Source: Siphonodentalium dalli (lineage: Eukaryota > Mollusca > Scaphopoda > Gadilida > Siphonodentaliidae). Taken from it: a stretch of DNA of 64,000 bases. Each line of letters starts with the position of its first letter. The stretch's first letter is position 1. The stretch spans positions 275,957,426-276,021,425 of the forward strand of contig CP136063.1 in the NCBI GenBank assembly GCA_032622095.1, read 5' to 3'. Of this stretch, positions 42,553 to 52,481 are shown one piece after another. Made by a program: the position numbers and the translations under genes. The notes under the pieces are model-generated. The model did not search any database. It was given only the letters and a program-made list of their open reading frames with translations, and was not told the origin of the DNA.

Positions 42553-42806
42553 CCCTTTCATGATGGGAGCTGCGCTGGTACAGCATTAAAGATCATGTAC
42601 CAGTGAATTCTTGTATATATGCAAGTCTCACATAGGAAGCCTCATATGTATAAGAGAATGCACTGGATTACAAGGTCAAGGTAAATATTGTTAGGCCATG
42701 TATTCTCTTATATATGTGAGGCTCCATTTTGGAGACTCGCAAATATAAGAGAATGCATTGGCGCAGGGTTTTAGCAACATTTCAAGAATCTCCAGTCATG
42801 GAAGGG
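42553..42806 (+). mobile_element. Complete TTAA-flanked hairpin MITE, TGCAGCATTAAA subfamily
   Basis: TTAA at 42549-42552 and 42807-42810 flank CCCTTTCATGATGGGAGC and CTCCAGTCATGGAAGGG. Two diverged hairpin modules (about 42599-42666 and 42694-42763) surround GGTCAAGGTAAATATTG. It is the reference copy for 1597-1836, 35113-35252 and 37698-37945. Confidence 0.88.
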
Positions 42807-42810
42807 TTAA

Positions 42811-43048
42811 GTTTTTATTAAACTTTGGCATCTTATTGGACTTATTCAACATTGGATGGTAATATCACTGTAACAGTGATGTTTATCAGAATTGCTAGCA
42901 TGCAATGACATTCTTTCATATAAATTAATTAACTCACAGCAAATCGAAAGACCAGATGTGAGTATAATATAAATTTATCACCCCATTTTAAGCAGGGATA
43001 CAAAAAATAAAGATAACATATGTTATGCTTTAAAGTCAGCATGGACAA
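42811..43048. other. Spacer with a small ATCACTGTAACAGTGAT dyad
   Basis: The dyad lies at about 42862; nothing else is recognised. Confidence 0.35.
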
Positions 43049-43052
43049 TTAA

Positions 43053-43424
43053 AGGTAAACAATCTGAATTGATGGTCTCCATACCATCAGATTCCAAGAA
43101 CAACATTTCTTAATCGATTAAATACCAAAACATAATGCTAACTAAGTACTGTCAACTCTAGTGTAACATTTTCCAAAACATGTTATATATCAACATTTTG
43201 TTCATCGCAACTTGGTATCAAGATTAGGTCAGTCGACTCAGTCGGCTCGTTGAATATTTGCTAGGCCGGGAAATATTCAAGGCGGTGAAAAATAACAGAT
43301 TTCAAAAATTTATATTTTGTAACTCAGAACTTTAAAGGGTGTGTTCATCGACTCGAATCAATTATTTTTACCCCCGAAGCCAAAGAAATAGTAATTGAGG
43401 AGCGTGAACTCGGATTATCTATCT
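43053..43424. mobile_element. TTAA-flanked MITE, family AGGTACTCAATCCGATC, inverted and diverged
   Basis: TTAA at 43049-43052 and 43425-43428 flank AGGTAAACAATCTGAATTG and CTCGGATTATCTATCT. The segment ATCGACTCGAATCAATTATT with CCGAAGCCAAAGAAATAGTA matches the family's subterminal region. GGTCTCCATACCATCAGATT on the left matches the opposite end of 8808-9245 in reverse complement. Confidence 0.75.
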
Positions 43425-43429
43425 TTAAA

Positions 43430-44580
43430 TGTGCATGTATGGTACATGTATAAGCCACTTTAAGCTCCTTGTACAGATTACTTGGTGATACAGCAGGTTG
43501 ACAAAGATAAAGGAACATTAGAATATTTTGATTCTGTTATGGATTTTAAGGCCTGTATGTGTACATGAATCTGATTATATTGACATACTGCAATAATATG
43601 TCACTTAAAAGTTCATATCCTTCAGATAAGCTCAAAAACAAGGCTTGAGACTGTTCCATGGGTACTGTTGTGCTTTGTGTGGAGATTTGAAACTGGTACA
43701 CCTCCAAATTCTGGTCAATGTAGTATGAAATATAAAAAAGTTTATGCATACGCTGGATGCCATAGTGCACATTTTCTGAGACTCGATGAAGCATACAAGT
43801 ACATGTCTGTTGTAGAATTGAATTCACTAACTTCACTTGGCAAGATTTTCACCACATAAGTCTGATAAAATGTAGAGGTCACTGATCGGTCTCCATCAAG
43901 GAAGGAATGCATACATATATGTGTCATTTTTGCCTTTGATGAACACATTGATTGTCATTTGGTTATAAATTAAAGCCTCCCCTTCGCTGCAGTGTGCACT
44001 AGTTACCAGGTAAGCATGGTACTGGATTCAGTGCATACCGTCCGTAGGTATACATATGGTACATGTGTATAGCCAGGAGATCAGACCCAAGACTCACTGT
44101 CACACAGCAACAACACACATGTCATCACCATTGTCATGCATGGACGAATACCGATAACATCTACAGTACATGTATACAGTACATGTATTCAGTACATGTA
44201 CACCGAATAACATTTGAAATCCTTCCTCATCCAGTCTTGGACAGAATTAATAATATTGGTATTAAGGGTCACCATGCAGTGTCTGCAAGAAGCACTCTGA
44301 CAGGAAACATGATTCTATGATTGGTTATCAGATAATCATATCAGGCCTTGAATGAAATTTTGATGTCTCAATCCAGTCAAGCAGCTCCTCCTGTCTGAAA
44401 AAAAAAAGATTTTAATGCTTGTAATGACATCAGAAAAGAGGAATGACTGATCATATACATATTATTAAGATACATCATTCAAATTGATCACCCGGGGGCC
44501 GAGTTATAACAGTAAATTATATCCATTCAAATGCTGCATGATGGTCAGAAACAGCTACAAATACATGTACCGGTATCATA
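43430..44580. other. Stretch without recognised gene
   Basis: ACAGTACATGTAT repeats lie at 44160-44200. CCTCCCCTTCGCTGCAG (acceptor-like) and CCAG/GTAAGC (donor-like) bracket 17 nt near 43999-44015. Frames at 43546-44320 show no domain. Confidence 0.35.
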
Positions 44581-44582
44581 TA

Positions 44583-44910
44583 CCGGTGTAACAGATATCT
44601 CCCCCTGGATATATCCCCCACTCTGGATACCCCCCCCCCCCCCCATGAATGACTAAAATAAAATTTCACTCATTTGATATATGTTACTTGAACAAACAAA
44701 AATAAAAAATAAAAAAACAAACTTAAATCTCATAAAACATTTCTTTCTGGCCATTTCAGGGTCAAACGATATTAAATGAGTGAATTTTCTTTTAGTCATA
44801 CATGGGGGAAAATGCCCAGGGTGTGCGAGTGAGATATCTGAGGACATTCGCAAATACACTCCCCCATGGAGGAAGATATCCAGACAGGAGGAGGTGACGT
44901 GTTACACCGG
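44583..44910. mobile_element. Inverted-repeat element with CCGGTGTAAC termini
   Basis: The left end CCGGTGTAACAGATATCTCC and right end ACGTGTTACACCGG are inverted. A core pair of about 40 bp, CATGAATGACTAAAATAAAA with TTTCACTCATTTGATAT versus its counterpart at 44773-44806, is nearly complementary. A long C-run lies at about 44630-44643. No target duplication was found. Confidence 0.65.
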
Positions 44911-44975
44911 CAGAGGCGGACTGGGCCAAGAATCCGGCCCGGGAAATTAATATAATACCGGCCCATCTGTTTGGG
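44904..44975. repeat. hAT-style terminus fragment
   Basis: CAGAGGCGGACTGGGCC followed by GGCCCGGGAAATTA resembles hAT-type termini common in animal genomes. The second end is not identified. Confidence 0.3.
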
Positions 44976-44989
44976 GGGGGGGGGCGTCC

Positions 44990-45084
44990 ACAGTCCACCT
45001 TGGAAAATTCCAACTGCACCCCCCCCCCCTTGAATCAGAATCAGACCAAATACATATTTTTGCATAATTCCATTTGCACCCCCC
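44990..45084. repeat. Dispersed repeat ending at the scaffold gap
   Basis: It matches 20395-20500 (GAAAATTCCAACTGCACCCC, TTGAATCAGAATCAGACC). Assembly stops at its second C-run. Confidence 0.75.
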
Positions 45085-45184
45085 NNNNNNNNNNNNNNNN
45101 NNNNNNNNNNNNNNNNNNNNNNNNNNNNNNNNNNNNNNNNNNNNNNNNNNNNNNNNNNNNNNNNNNNNNNNNNNNNNNNNNNNN
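45085..45184. other. Scaffold gap, 100 N
   Basis: Exactly 100 unknown bases, the usual placeholder for a gap of unknown size. The left side is a dispersed repeat; the right side begins within the macrosatellite. Confidence 0.99.
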
Positions 45185-47556
45185 GGAGTTTGGCAAATTA
45201 CAGTATTTTTCACATTTCTGCCCGAATTATACATATATAAGGTTAATGTGAATCTATTTTGTTATATTTCTGTGTATATATATACAAGGTATATTCTACA
45301 AAAACGGTTGTTACAACTATTAATAGTCAACTATGAATATATCATGTAAAAAAATAAGGGCAAAAAGTCTCAGCCCTCGCCCAACGCCCTAAAAAATTCG
45401 GGCATCCGTACGGCTATGTTAGCTGCCTGTATTATTTAGGAGATAAACATACCCTGTTGAGTTGTACATTCTGGGATTCGAACATGAAAACGGTTTTGTA
45501 AATCCATTTTCATAATTCTTGCATATATTAGCAGTTTAGCAGCATAGCACCGCTAGAATAGAGTTGAAACTGGACCGGACCGGACTGGACCCGCCTAGTC
45601 AGTGGACCAGACCACCTAGTGTAGTCCGGTCCAGTCGCATCACTAATGCGAACATTGTTCATGCTGTACTAAGTGTTTTCCTTGATGTTAATAAATGTTT
45701 TCATTAACTAGCAGTTTAGCAGCATCGCACGGTTATATAGAATCGAGTTTGAAACTCTAGTTTCTAAATTTGTTCTTAAATTATCAGGTTAGCACCATAG
45801 CACTGCTAGAATCGAGTTTGAAACTCCATTTTCTTAATTTGCTAATGTATTAGAAGTCTAGCAGCATAGCACCACTAGAATCGAGTTTGAAATTACTTTT
45901 TTCTTAATTCTTTCATGTATCAGTAGTTTATCAGCATAGCATCGCTAGAATCCAGGTTGAAACTCTGGTTTCTTAATGTTTTCATTTATTAGCAGTTTAG
46001 CAGCATAGCACCGTTAGAATCGAGTTTGAAACTCAATTATCTTCCTTTGTTAATTAATTAGCAGTTTAACAGCATATCATCGCTAGAGTTTGAAATTTCA
46101 TTTTCATCATTAATTAGCAGTTTAGCAGCATAGCACTGCCATTTGAAATTCTATTTTCATAATTCTTGCACGTTTTAGAAGTTTGGCAGCATAGCGCCGC
46201 CAGAATAGAGTTGAATCTCCATTTTCTAAATTCTTTCATGACCTGACTTTTATACGTGACCTTGACATTTCAAGGTCACCTTGGAAATGTGAAAATATCG
46301 AACTTTACAAGTCTTTTCATAAAACAATGGTAAACTTTTCGGTAGTTATTAAATTATTCACGATACATACTATTTAATGTCAAATTTCCAAATATCCGAT
46401 TATTAGCCATTGTTGCGATGGAAACTCAAATTTACCAACTTTGTCCCAATTGGATATTCCTAAATAAAAGATATTCTAACGCAGTAGACTTTTAACTATC
46501 CAGTTCACACACACTTGCATATATTATGACAAGTTATGTTGTGATTTTTTGTCTCAACAATCTATATAAATATCCCAAGTTATGTCTTGTTGTACATAAA
46601 AATGTTGTCGCCACATATTTCAAACTGCTATAGTTTATAATGCATATATCGATATCCATTCAAATGAACCTTCCCATGGAGCCTGAATTCCGGAGTTTTT
46701 AAAATAGTGTTGTTGATCGCTATTTGTAATAAATCGTAACAAGGACAGTCGAAAATGTGACTGCTAAATGATAAAAAATCCAGAATTTTAACAATGACCT
46801 TGACCTTTATATGTGACCTTGACATTCTAAGGTCACCATGGATATGTGGAAATGTCGGCCATTACAAGTGTTTCCATAAACCAATGTAAACTTTTAGGTA
46901 GTTATTAAATTATTCACGATACGCACTATTTAATGCAAAATTTCCAAATACCCAATTATTAGCCATCGTTGCCATGGAAACTAAAATTTATCAAATTTGT
47001 CCCAATTGGATTTTCCTCAAATATTGATAGTCTAATGCAGTACATATTCAGCTATCCAGTAAACTAAAAGGCATTTGTGTTGCAATTAGTTCCGGGTTGA
47101 CCCCATTTTTCGGCTAGATCGCCTGTACTATATGTGCTGTATATAAACAAACACTCCGATCACACAATGTTCTACATTCCAACTGAGACGTACGTCATCA
47201 GCAAAGTTAGCTGTTATAATATTGTGTTCACGCAATAAAATCTTCAAGGGGGGGGGGGGGGGCCAGCCATTGTTCATACCAAAACATCGAAAGCAATTAA
47301 CGCGGTCATAAAAAAAAAGAGACATACGCGAACATACATCCGCGAAAACCCGAAATGTGTTGTCCTGCAATATATCCCCATCGCGATAGCTCCATTGACA
47401 CGGCCTGATCAGCCTTACTAAAATAACTCGCATCGCGTGAAACCAGAAATGTGTTATCCTGCGAAATATCCCCATCGCCCCATTTGGCACGGCCAGATCA
47501 ACGTAGCAGTAAGCATCCTTAGTACTTTTAGGGCAAATTGAATGGTATTTCAAGGT
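45185..47556 (+). repeat. Macrosatellite unit 1 (short type)
   Basis: Starting the unit arbitrarily at GGAGTTTGGCAAATTACAG, this copy spans 2372 bp. In order it holds: a 5' segment with CTCAGCCCTCGCCC; the first AGCAGTTTAGCAGCATAGCA subrepeat; a GGACCGGACC inverted patch (45571-45640); eight more subrepeats to about 46210; two diverged copies of a 270-bp segment (46250-46520 and 46790-47060); a 15-G tract near 47248; and a region with an internal duplication (47340-47500). It carries the short subrepeat set (nine units). Confidence 0.95.
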
Positions 47557-47894
47557 GGAGTTTGGCAAATTACAGTATTTTTCACATTTCTGCCCGAATT
47601 ATACATATATAAGGTTAATGTGAATCTATTTTGTTATATTTCTGTGTATATATATACAAGGTATATTCTACAAAAACGGTGTTACAACTATTAATAGTCA
47701 ACTATGAATATATCATGTAAAAAAATAAGGGCAAAAAGTCTCAGCCCTCGCCCAACGCCCTAAAAAATTCGGGCATCCGTACGGCTATGTTAGCTGCCTG
47801 TATTATTTAGGAGATAAACATACCCTGTTGAGTTGTACATTCTGGGATTCGAACATGAAAACGGTTTGTAAATCCATTTTCATAATTCTTGCAT

Positions 47895-48805
47895 ATATTA
47901 GCAGTTTAGCAGCATAGCACCGCTAGAATAGAGTTGAAACTGGACCGGACCGGACTGGACCGCCTAGTCAGTGGACCAGACCACCTAGTGTAGTCCGGTC
48001 CAGTCGCATCACTAATGCGAACATTGTTCATGCTGTACTAAGTGTTTTCCTTGATGTTAATAAATGTTTTCATTAACTAGCAGTTTAGCAGCATCGCACG
48101 GTTATATAGAATCGAGTTTGAAACTCTAGTTTCTAAATTTGTTCTTAAATTATCAGGTTAGCACCATAGCACTGCTAGAATCGAGTTTGAAACTCCATTT
48201 TCTTAATTTGCTAATGTATTAGAAGTCTAGCAGCATAGCACCACTAGAATCGAGTTTGAAATTACTTTTTTCTTAATTCTTTCATGTATCAGTAGTTTAT
48301 CAGCATAGCATCGCTAGAATCCAGGTTGAAACTCTGGTTTCTTAATGTTTTCATTAATTATCAGTTTAGCAGCATAGCACTGCTAGAATCGAGTTTGCAA
48401 TTTTATTTTCTTGTGGTTTTCATTAATCAGCAGTTTAGCAGCATAGAACCTCTAGAATCGAGATGAAATTCCATCTTCATAATTCTTGCATATATTAGCA
48501 GTTTAGCAGCATAGAACAGATAAAAATGAGTTTGAAACTCTCGTTTCTTACTGTTTTCATTTATTAGCAGTTTAGCAGCATAGCACCGTTAGAATCGAGT
48601 TTGAAACTCAATTATCTTCCTTTGTTAATTAATTAGCAGTTTAACAGCATATCATCGCTAGAGTTTGAAATTTCATTTTCATCATTAATTAGCAGTTTAG
48701 CAGCATAGCACTGCCATTTGAAATTCTATTTTCATAATTCTTGCACGTTTTAGAAGTTTGGCAGCATAGCGCCGCCAGAATAGAGTTGAATCTCCATTTT
48801 CTAAA
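47895..48805 (+). repeat. Internal subrepeat array of about 69 bp (shown for unit 2)
   Basis: Twelve occurrences of a TTAGCAGTTTAGCAGCATAG-type core, followed by CACNGCTAGAATCGAGTTTG and an ATTTTCTTAATTCTTTCAT-like tail. The first copy is separated from the rest by the GGACCGG patch. Equivalent arrays with nine or twelve copies occur in every macrosatellite unit. Confidence 0.85.
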
Positions 48806-48824
48806 TTCTTTCATGACCTGACTT

Positions 48825-49640
48825 TTATACGTGACCTTGACATTTCAAGGTCACCTTGGAAATGTGAAAATATCGAACTTTACAAGTCTTTTCATAAAAC
48901 AATGGTAAACTTTTCGGTAGTTATTAAATTATTCACGATACATACTATTTAATGTCAAATTTCCAAATATCCGATTATTAGCCATTGTTGCGATGGAAAC
49001 TCAAATTTACCAACTTTGTCCCAATTGGATATTCCTAAATAAAAGATATTCTAACGCAGTAGACTTTTAACTATCCAGTTCACACACACTTGCATATATT
49101 ATGACAAGTTATGTTGTGATTTTTTGTCTCAACAATCTATATAAATATCCCAAGTTATGTCTTGTTGTACATAAAAATGTTGTCGCCACATATTTCAAAC
49201 TGCTATAGTTTATAATGCATATATCGATATCCATTCAAATGAACCTTCCCATGGAGCCTGAATTCCGGAGTTTTTAAAATAGTGTTGTTGATCGCTATTT
49301 GTAATAAATCGTAACAAGGACAGTCGAAAATGTGACTGCTAAATGATAAAAATCCAGAATTTTAACAATGACCTTGACCTTTATATGTGACCTTGACATT
49401 CTAAGGTCACCATGGATATGTGGAAATGTCGGCCATTACAAGTGTTTCCATAAACCAATGTAAACTTTTAGGTAGTTATTAAATTATTCACGATACGCAC
49501 TATTTAATGCAAAATTTCCAAATACCCAATTATTAGCCATCGTTGCCATGGAAACTAAAATTTATCAAATTTGTCCCAATTGGATTTTCCTCAAATATTG
49601 ATAGTCTAATGCAGTACATATTCAGCTATCCAGTAAACTA
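48825..49640 (+). repeat. Duplicated 270-bp segment with TGACCTTGA motifs (shown for unit 2)
   Basis: The segments at about 48826-49095 and 49366-49640 share GTGACCTTGACATT, AAGGTCACC, TTATTAAATTATTCACGATA, CTATTTAATG and GTCCCAATTGGAT. They are diverged from each other but each is nearly identical across units, so the duplication predates the amplification of the array. Confidence 0.8.
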
Positions 49641-50122
49641 AAAGGCATTTGTGTTGCAATTAGTTCCGGGTTGACCCCATTTTTCGGCTAGATCGCCTGT
49701 ACTATATGTGCTGTATATAAACAAACACTCCGATCACACAATGTTCTACATTCCAACTGAGACGTACGTCATCAGCAAAGTTAGCTGTTATAATATTGTG
49801 TTCACGCAATAAAATCTTCAAGGGGGGGCCAGCCATTGTTCATACCAAAACATCGAAAGCAATTAACGCGGTCATAAAAAAAAAGAGACATACGCGAACA
49901 TACATCCGCGAAAACCCGAAATGTGTTGTCCTGCAATATATCCCCATCGCGATAGCTCCATTGACACGGCCTGATCAGCCTTACTAAAATAACTCGCATC
50001 GTGTGAAACCAGAAATGTGTTATCCTGCGAAATATCCCCATCGCCCCATTTGGCACGGCCAGATCAACGTAGCAGTAAGCATCCTTAGTACTTTTAGGGC
50101 AAATTGAATGGTATTTCAAGGT

Positions 50123-52481
50123 GGAGTTTGGCAAATTACAGTATTTTTCACATTTCTGCCCGAATTATACATATATAAGGTTAATGTGAATCTATTTTGT
50201 TATATTTCTGTGTATATATATACAAGGTATATTCTACAAAAACGGTGTTACAACTATTAATAGTCAACTATGAATATATCATGTAAAAAAATAAGGGCAA
50301 AAAGTCTCAGCCCTCGCCAACGCCCTAAAAAATTCGGGCATCCGTACGGCTATGTTAGCTGCCTGTATTATTTAGGAGATAAACATACCCTGTTGAGTTG
50401 TACATTCTGGGATTCGAACATGAAAACGGTTTGTAAATCCATTTTCATAATTCTTGCATATATTAGCAGTTTAGCAGCATAGCACCGCTAGAATAGAGTT
50501 GAAACTGGACCGGACCGGACTGGACCGCCTAGTCAGTGGACCAGACCACCTAGTGTAGTCCGGTCCAGTCGCATCACTAATGCGAACATTGTTCATGCTG
50601 TACTAAGTGTTTTCCTTGATGTTAATAAATGTTTTCATTAACTAGCAGTTTAGCAGCATCGCACGGTTATATAGAATCGAGTTTGAAACTCTAGTTTCTA
50701 AATTTGTTCTTAAATTATCAGGTTAGCACCATAGCACTGCTAGAATCGAGTTTGAAACTCCATTTTCTTAATTTGCTAATGTATTAGAAGTCTAGCAGCA
50801 TAGCACCACTAGAATCGAGTTTGAAATTACTTTTTTCTTAATTCTTTCATGTATCAGTAGTTTATCAGCATAGCATCGCTAGAATCCAGGTTGAAACTCT
50901 GGTTTCTTAATGTTTTCATTTATTAGCAGTTTAGCAGCATAGCACCGTTAGAATCGAGTTTGAAACTCAATTATCTTCCTTTGTTAATTAATTAGCAGTT
51001 TAACAGCATATCATCGCTAGAGTTTGAAATTTCATTTTCATCATTAATTAGCAGTTTAGCAGCATAGCACTGCCATTTGAAATTCTATTTTCATAATTCT
51101 TGCACGTTTTAGAAGTTTGGCAGCATAGCGCCGCCAGAATAGAGTTGAATCTCCATTTTCTAAATTCTTTCATGACCTGACTTTTATACGTGACCTTGAC
51201 ATTTCAAGGTCACCTTGGAAATGTGAAAATATCGAACTTTACAAGTCTTTTCATAAAACAATGGTAAACTTTTCGGTAGTTATTAAATTATTCACGATAC
51301 ATACTATTTAATGTCAAATTTCCAAATATCCGATTATTAGCCATTGTTGCAATGGAAACTCAAATTTACCAACTTTGTCCCAATTGGATATTCCTAAATA
51401 AAAGATATTCTAACGCAGTAGACCTTTAACTATCCAGTTCACACACACTTGCATATATTATGACAAGTTATGTTGTGATTTTTTGTCTCAACAATCTATA
51501 TAAATATCCCAAGTTATGTCTTGTTGTACATAAAAATGTTGTCGCCACATATTTCAAACTGCTATAGTTTATAATGCATATATCGATATCCATTCAAATG
51601 AACCTTCCCATGGAGCCTGAATTCCGGAGTTTTTAAAATAGTGTTGTTGATCGCTATTTGTAATAAATCGTAACAAGGACAGTCGAAAATGTGACTGCTA
51701 AATGATAAAAATCCAGAATTTTAACAATGACCTTGACCTTTATATGTGACCTTGACATTCTAAGGTCACCATGGATATGTGGAAATGTCGGCCATTACAA
51801 GTGTTTCCATAAACCAATGTAAACTTTTAGGTAGTTATTAAATTATTCACGATACGCACTATTTAATGCAAAATTTCCAAATACCCAATTATTAGCCATC
51901 GTTGCCATGGAAACTAAAATTTATCAAATTTGTCCCAATTGGATTTTCCTCAAATATTGATAGTCTAATGCAGTACATATTCAGCTATCCAGTAAACTAA
52001 AAGGCATTTGTGTTGCAATTAGTTCCGGGTTGACCCCATTTTTCGGCTAGATCGCCTGTACTATATGTGCTGTATATAAACAAACACTCCGATCACACAA
52101 TGTTCTACATTCCAACTGAGACGTACGTCATCAGCAAAGTTAGCTGTTATAATATTGTGTTCACGCAATAAAATCTTCAAGGGGGGGCCAGCCATTGTTC
52201 ATACCAAAACATCGAAAGCAATTAACGCGGTCATAAAAAAAAAGATACATACGCGAACATACATCCGCGAAAACCCGAAATGTGTTGTCCTGCAATATAT
52301 CCCCATCGCGATAGCTCCATTGACACGGCCTGATCAGCCTTACTAAAATAACTCGCATCGCGTGAAACCAGAAATGTGTTATCCTGCGAAATATCCCCAT
52401 CGCCCCATTTGGCACGGCCAGATCAACGTAGCAGTAAGCATCCTTAGTACTTTTAGGGCAAATTGAATGGTATTTCAAGGT
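50123..52481 (+). repeat. Macrosatellite unit 3 (short type)
   Basis: 2359 bp, nine subrepeats, 7 G. It carries the GTTGCAATGG variant and private changes such as GACCTTTAACTATCC. Confidence 0.95.

Larger units (their letters stand above)
47557..50122 (+). repeat. Macrosatellite unit 2 (long type)
   Basis: 2566 bp. It matches unit 1 except for three extra subrepeats (about 48350-48555; AATTATCAGTTTAGCAGC, CAGCATAGAACCTC, CAGCATAGAACAGAT). Its poly-G tract is 7 bases. It has G at the GTTGCGATGG site. Confidence 0.95.

Noticed and set aside
45470-45490. B-box-like GTTCGAATCCC (minus strand) in each satellite unit as a tRNA or SINE promoter
   Set aside because: No A-box at the right distance and no cloverleaf can be drawn.
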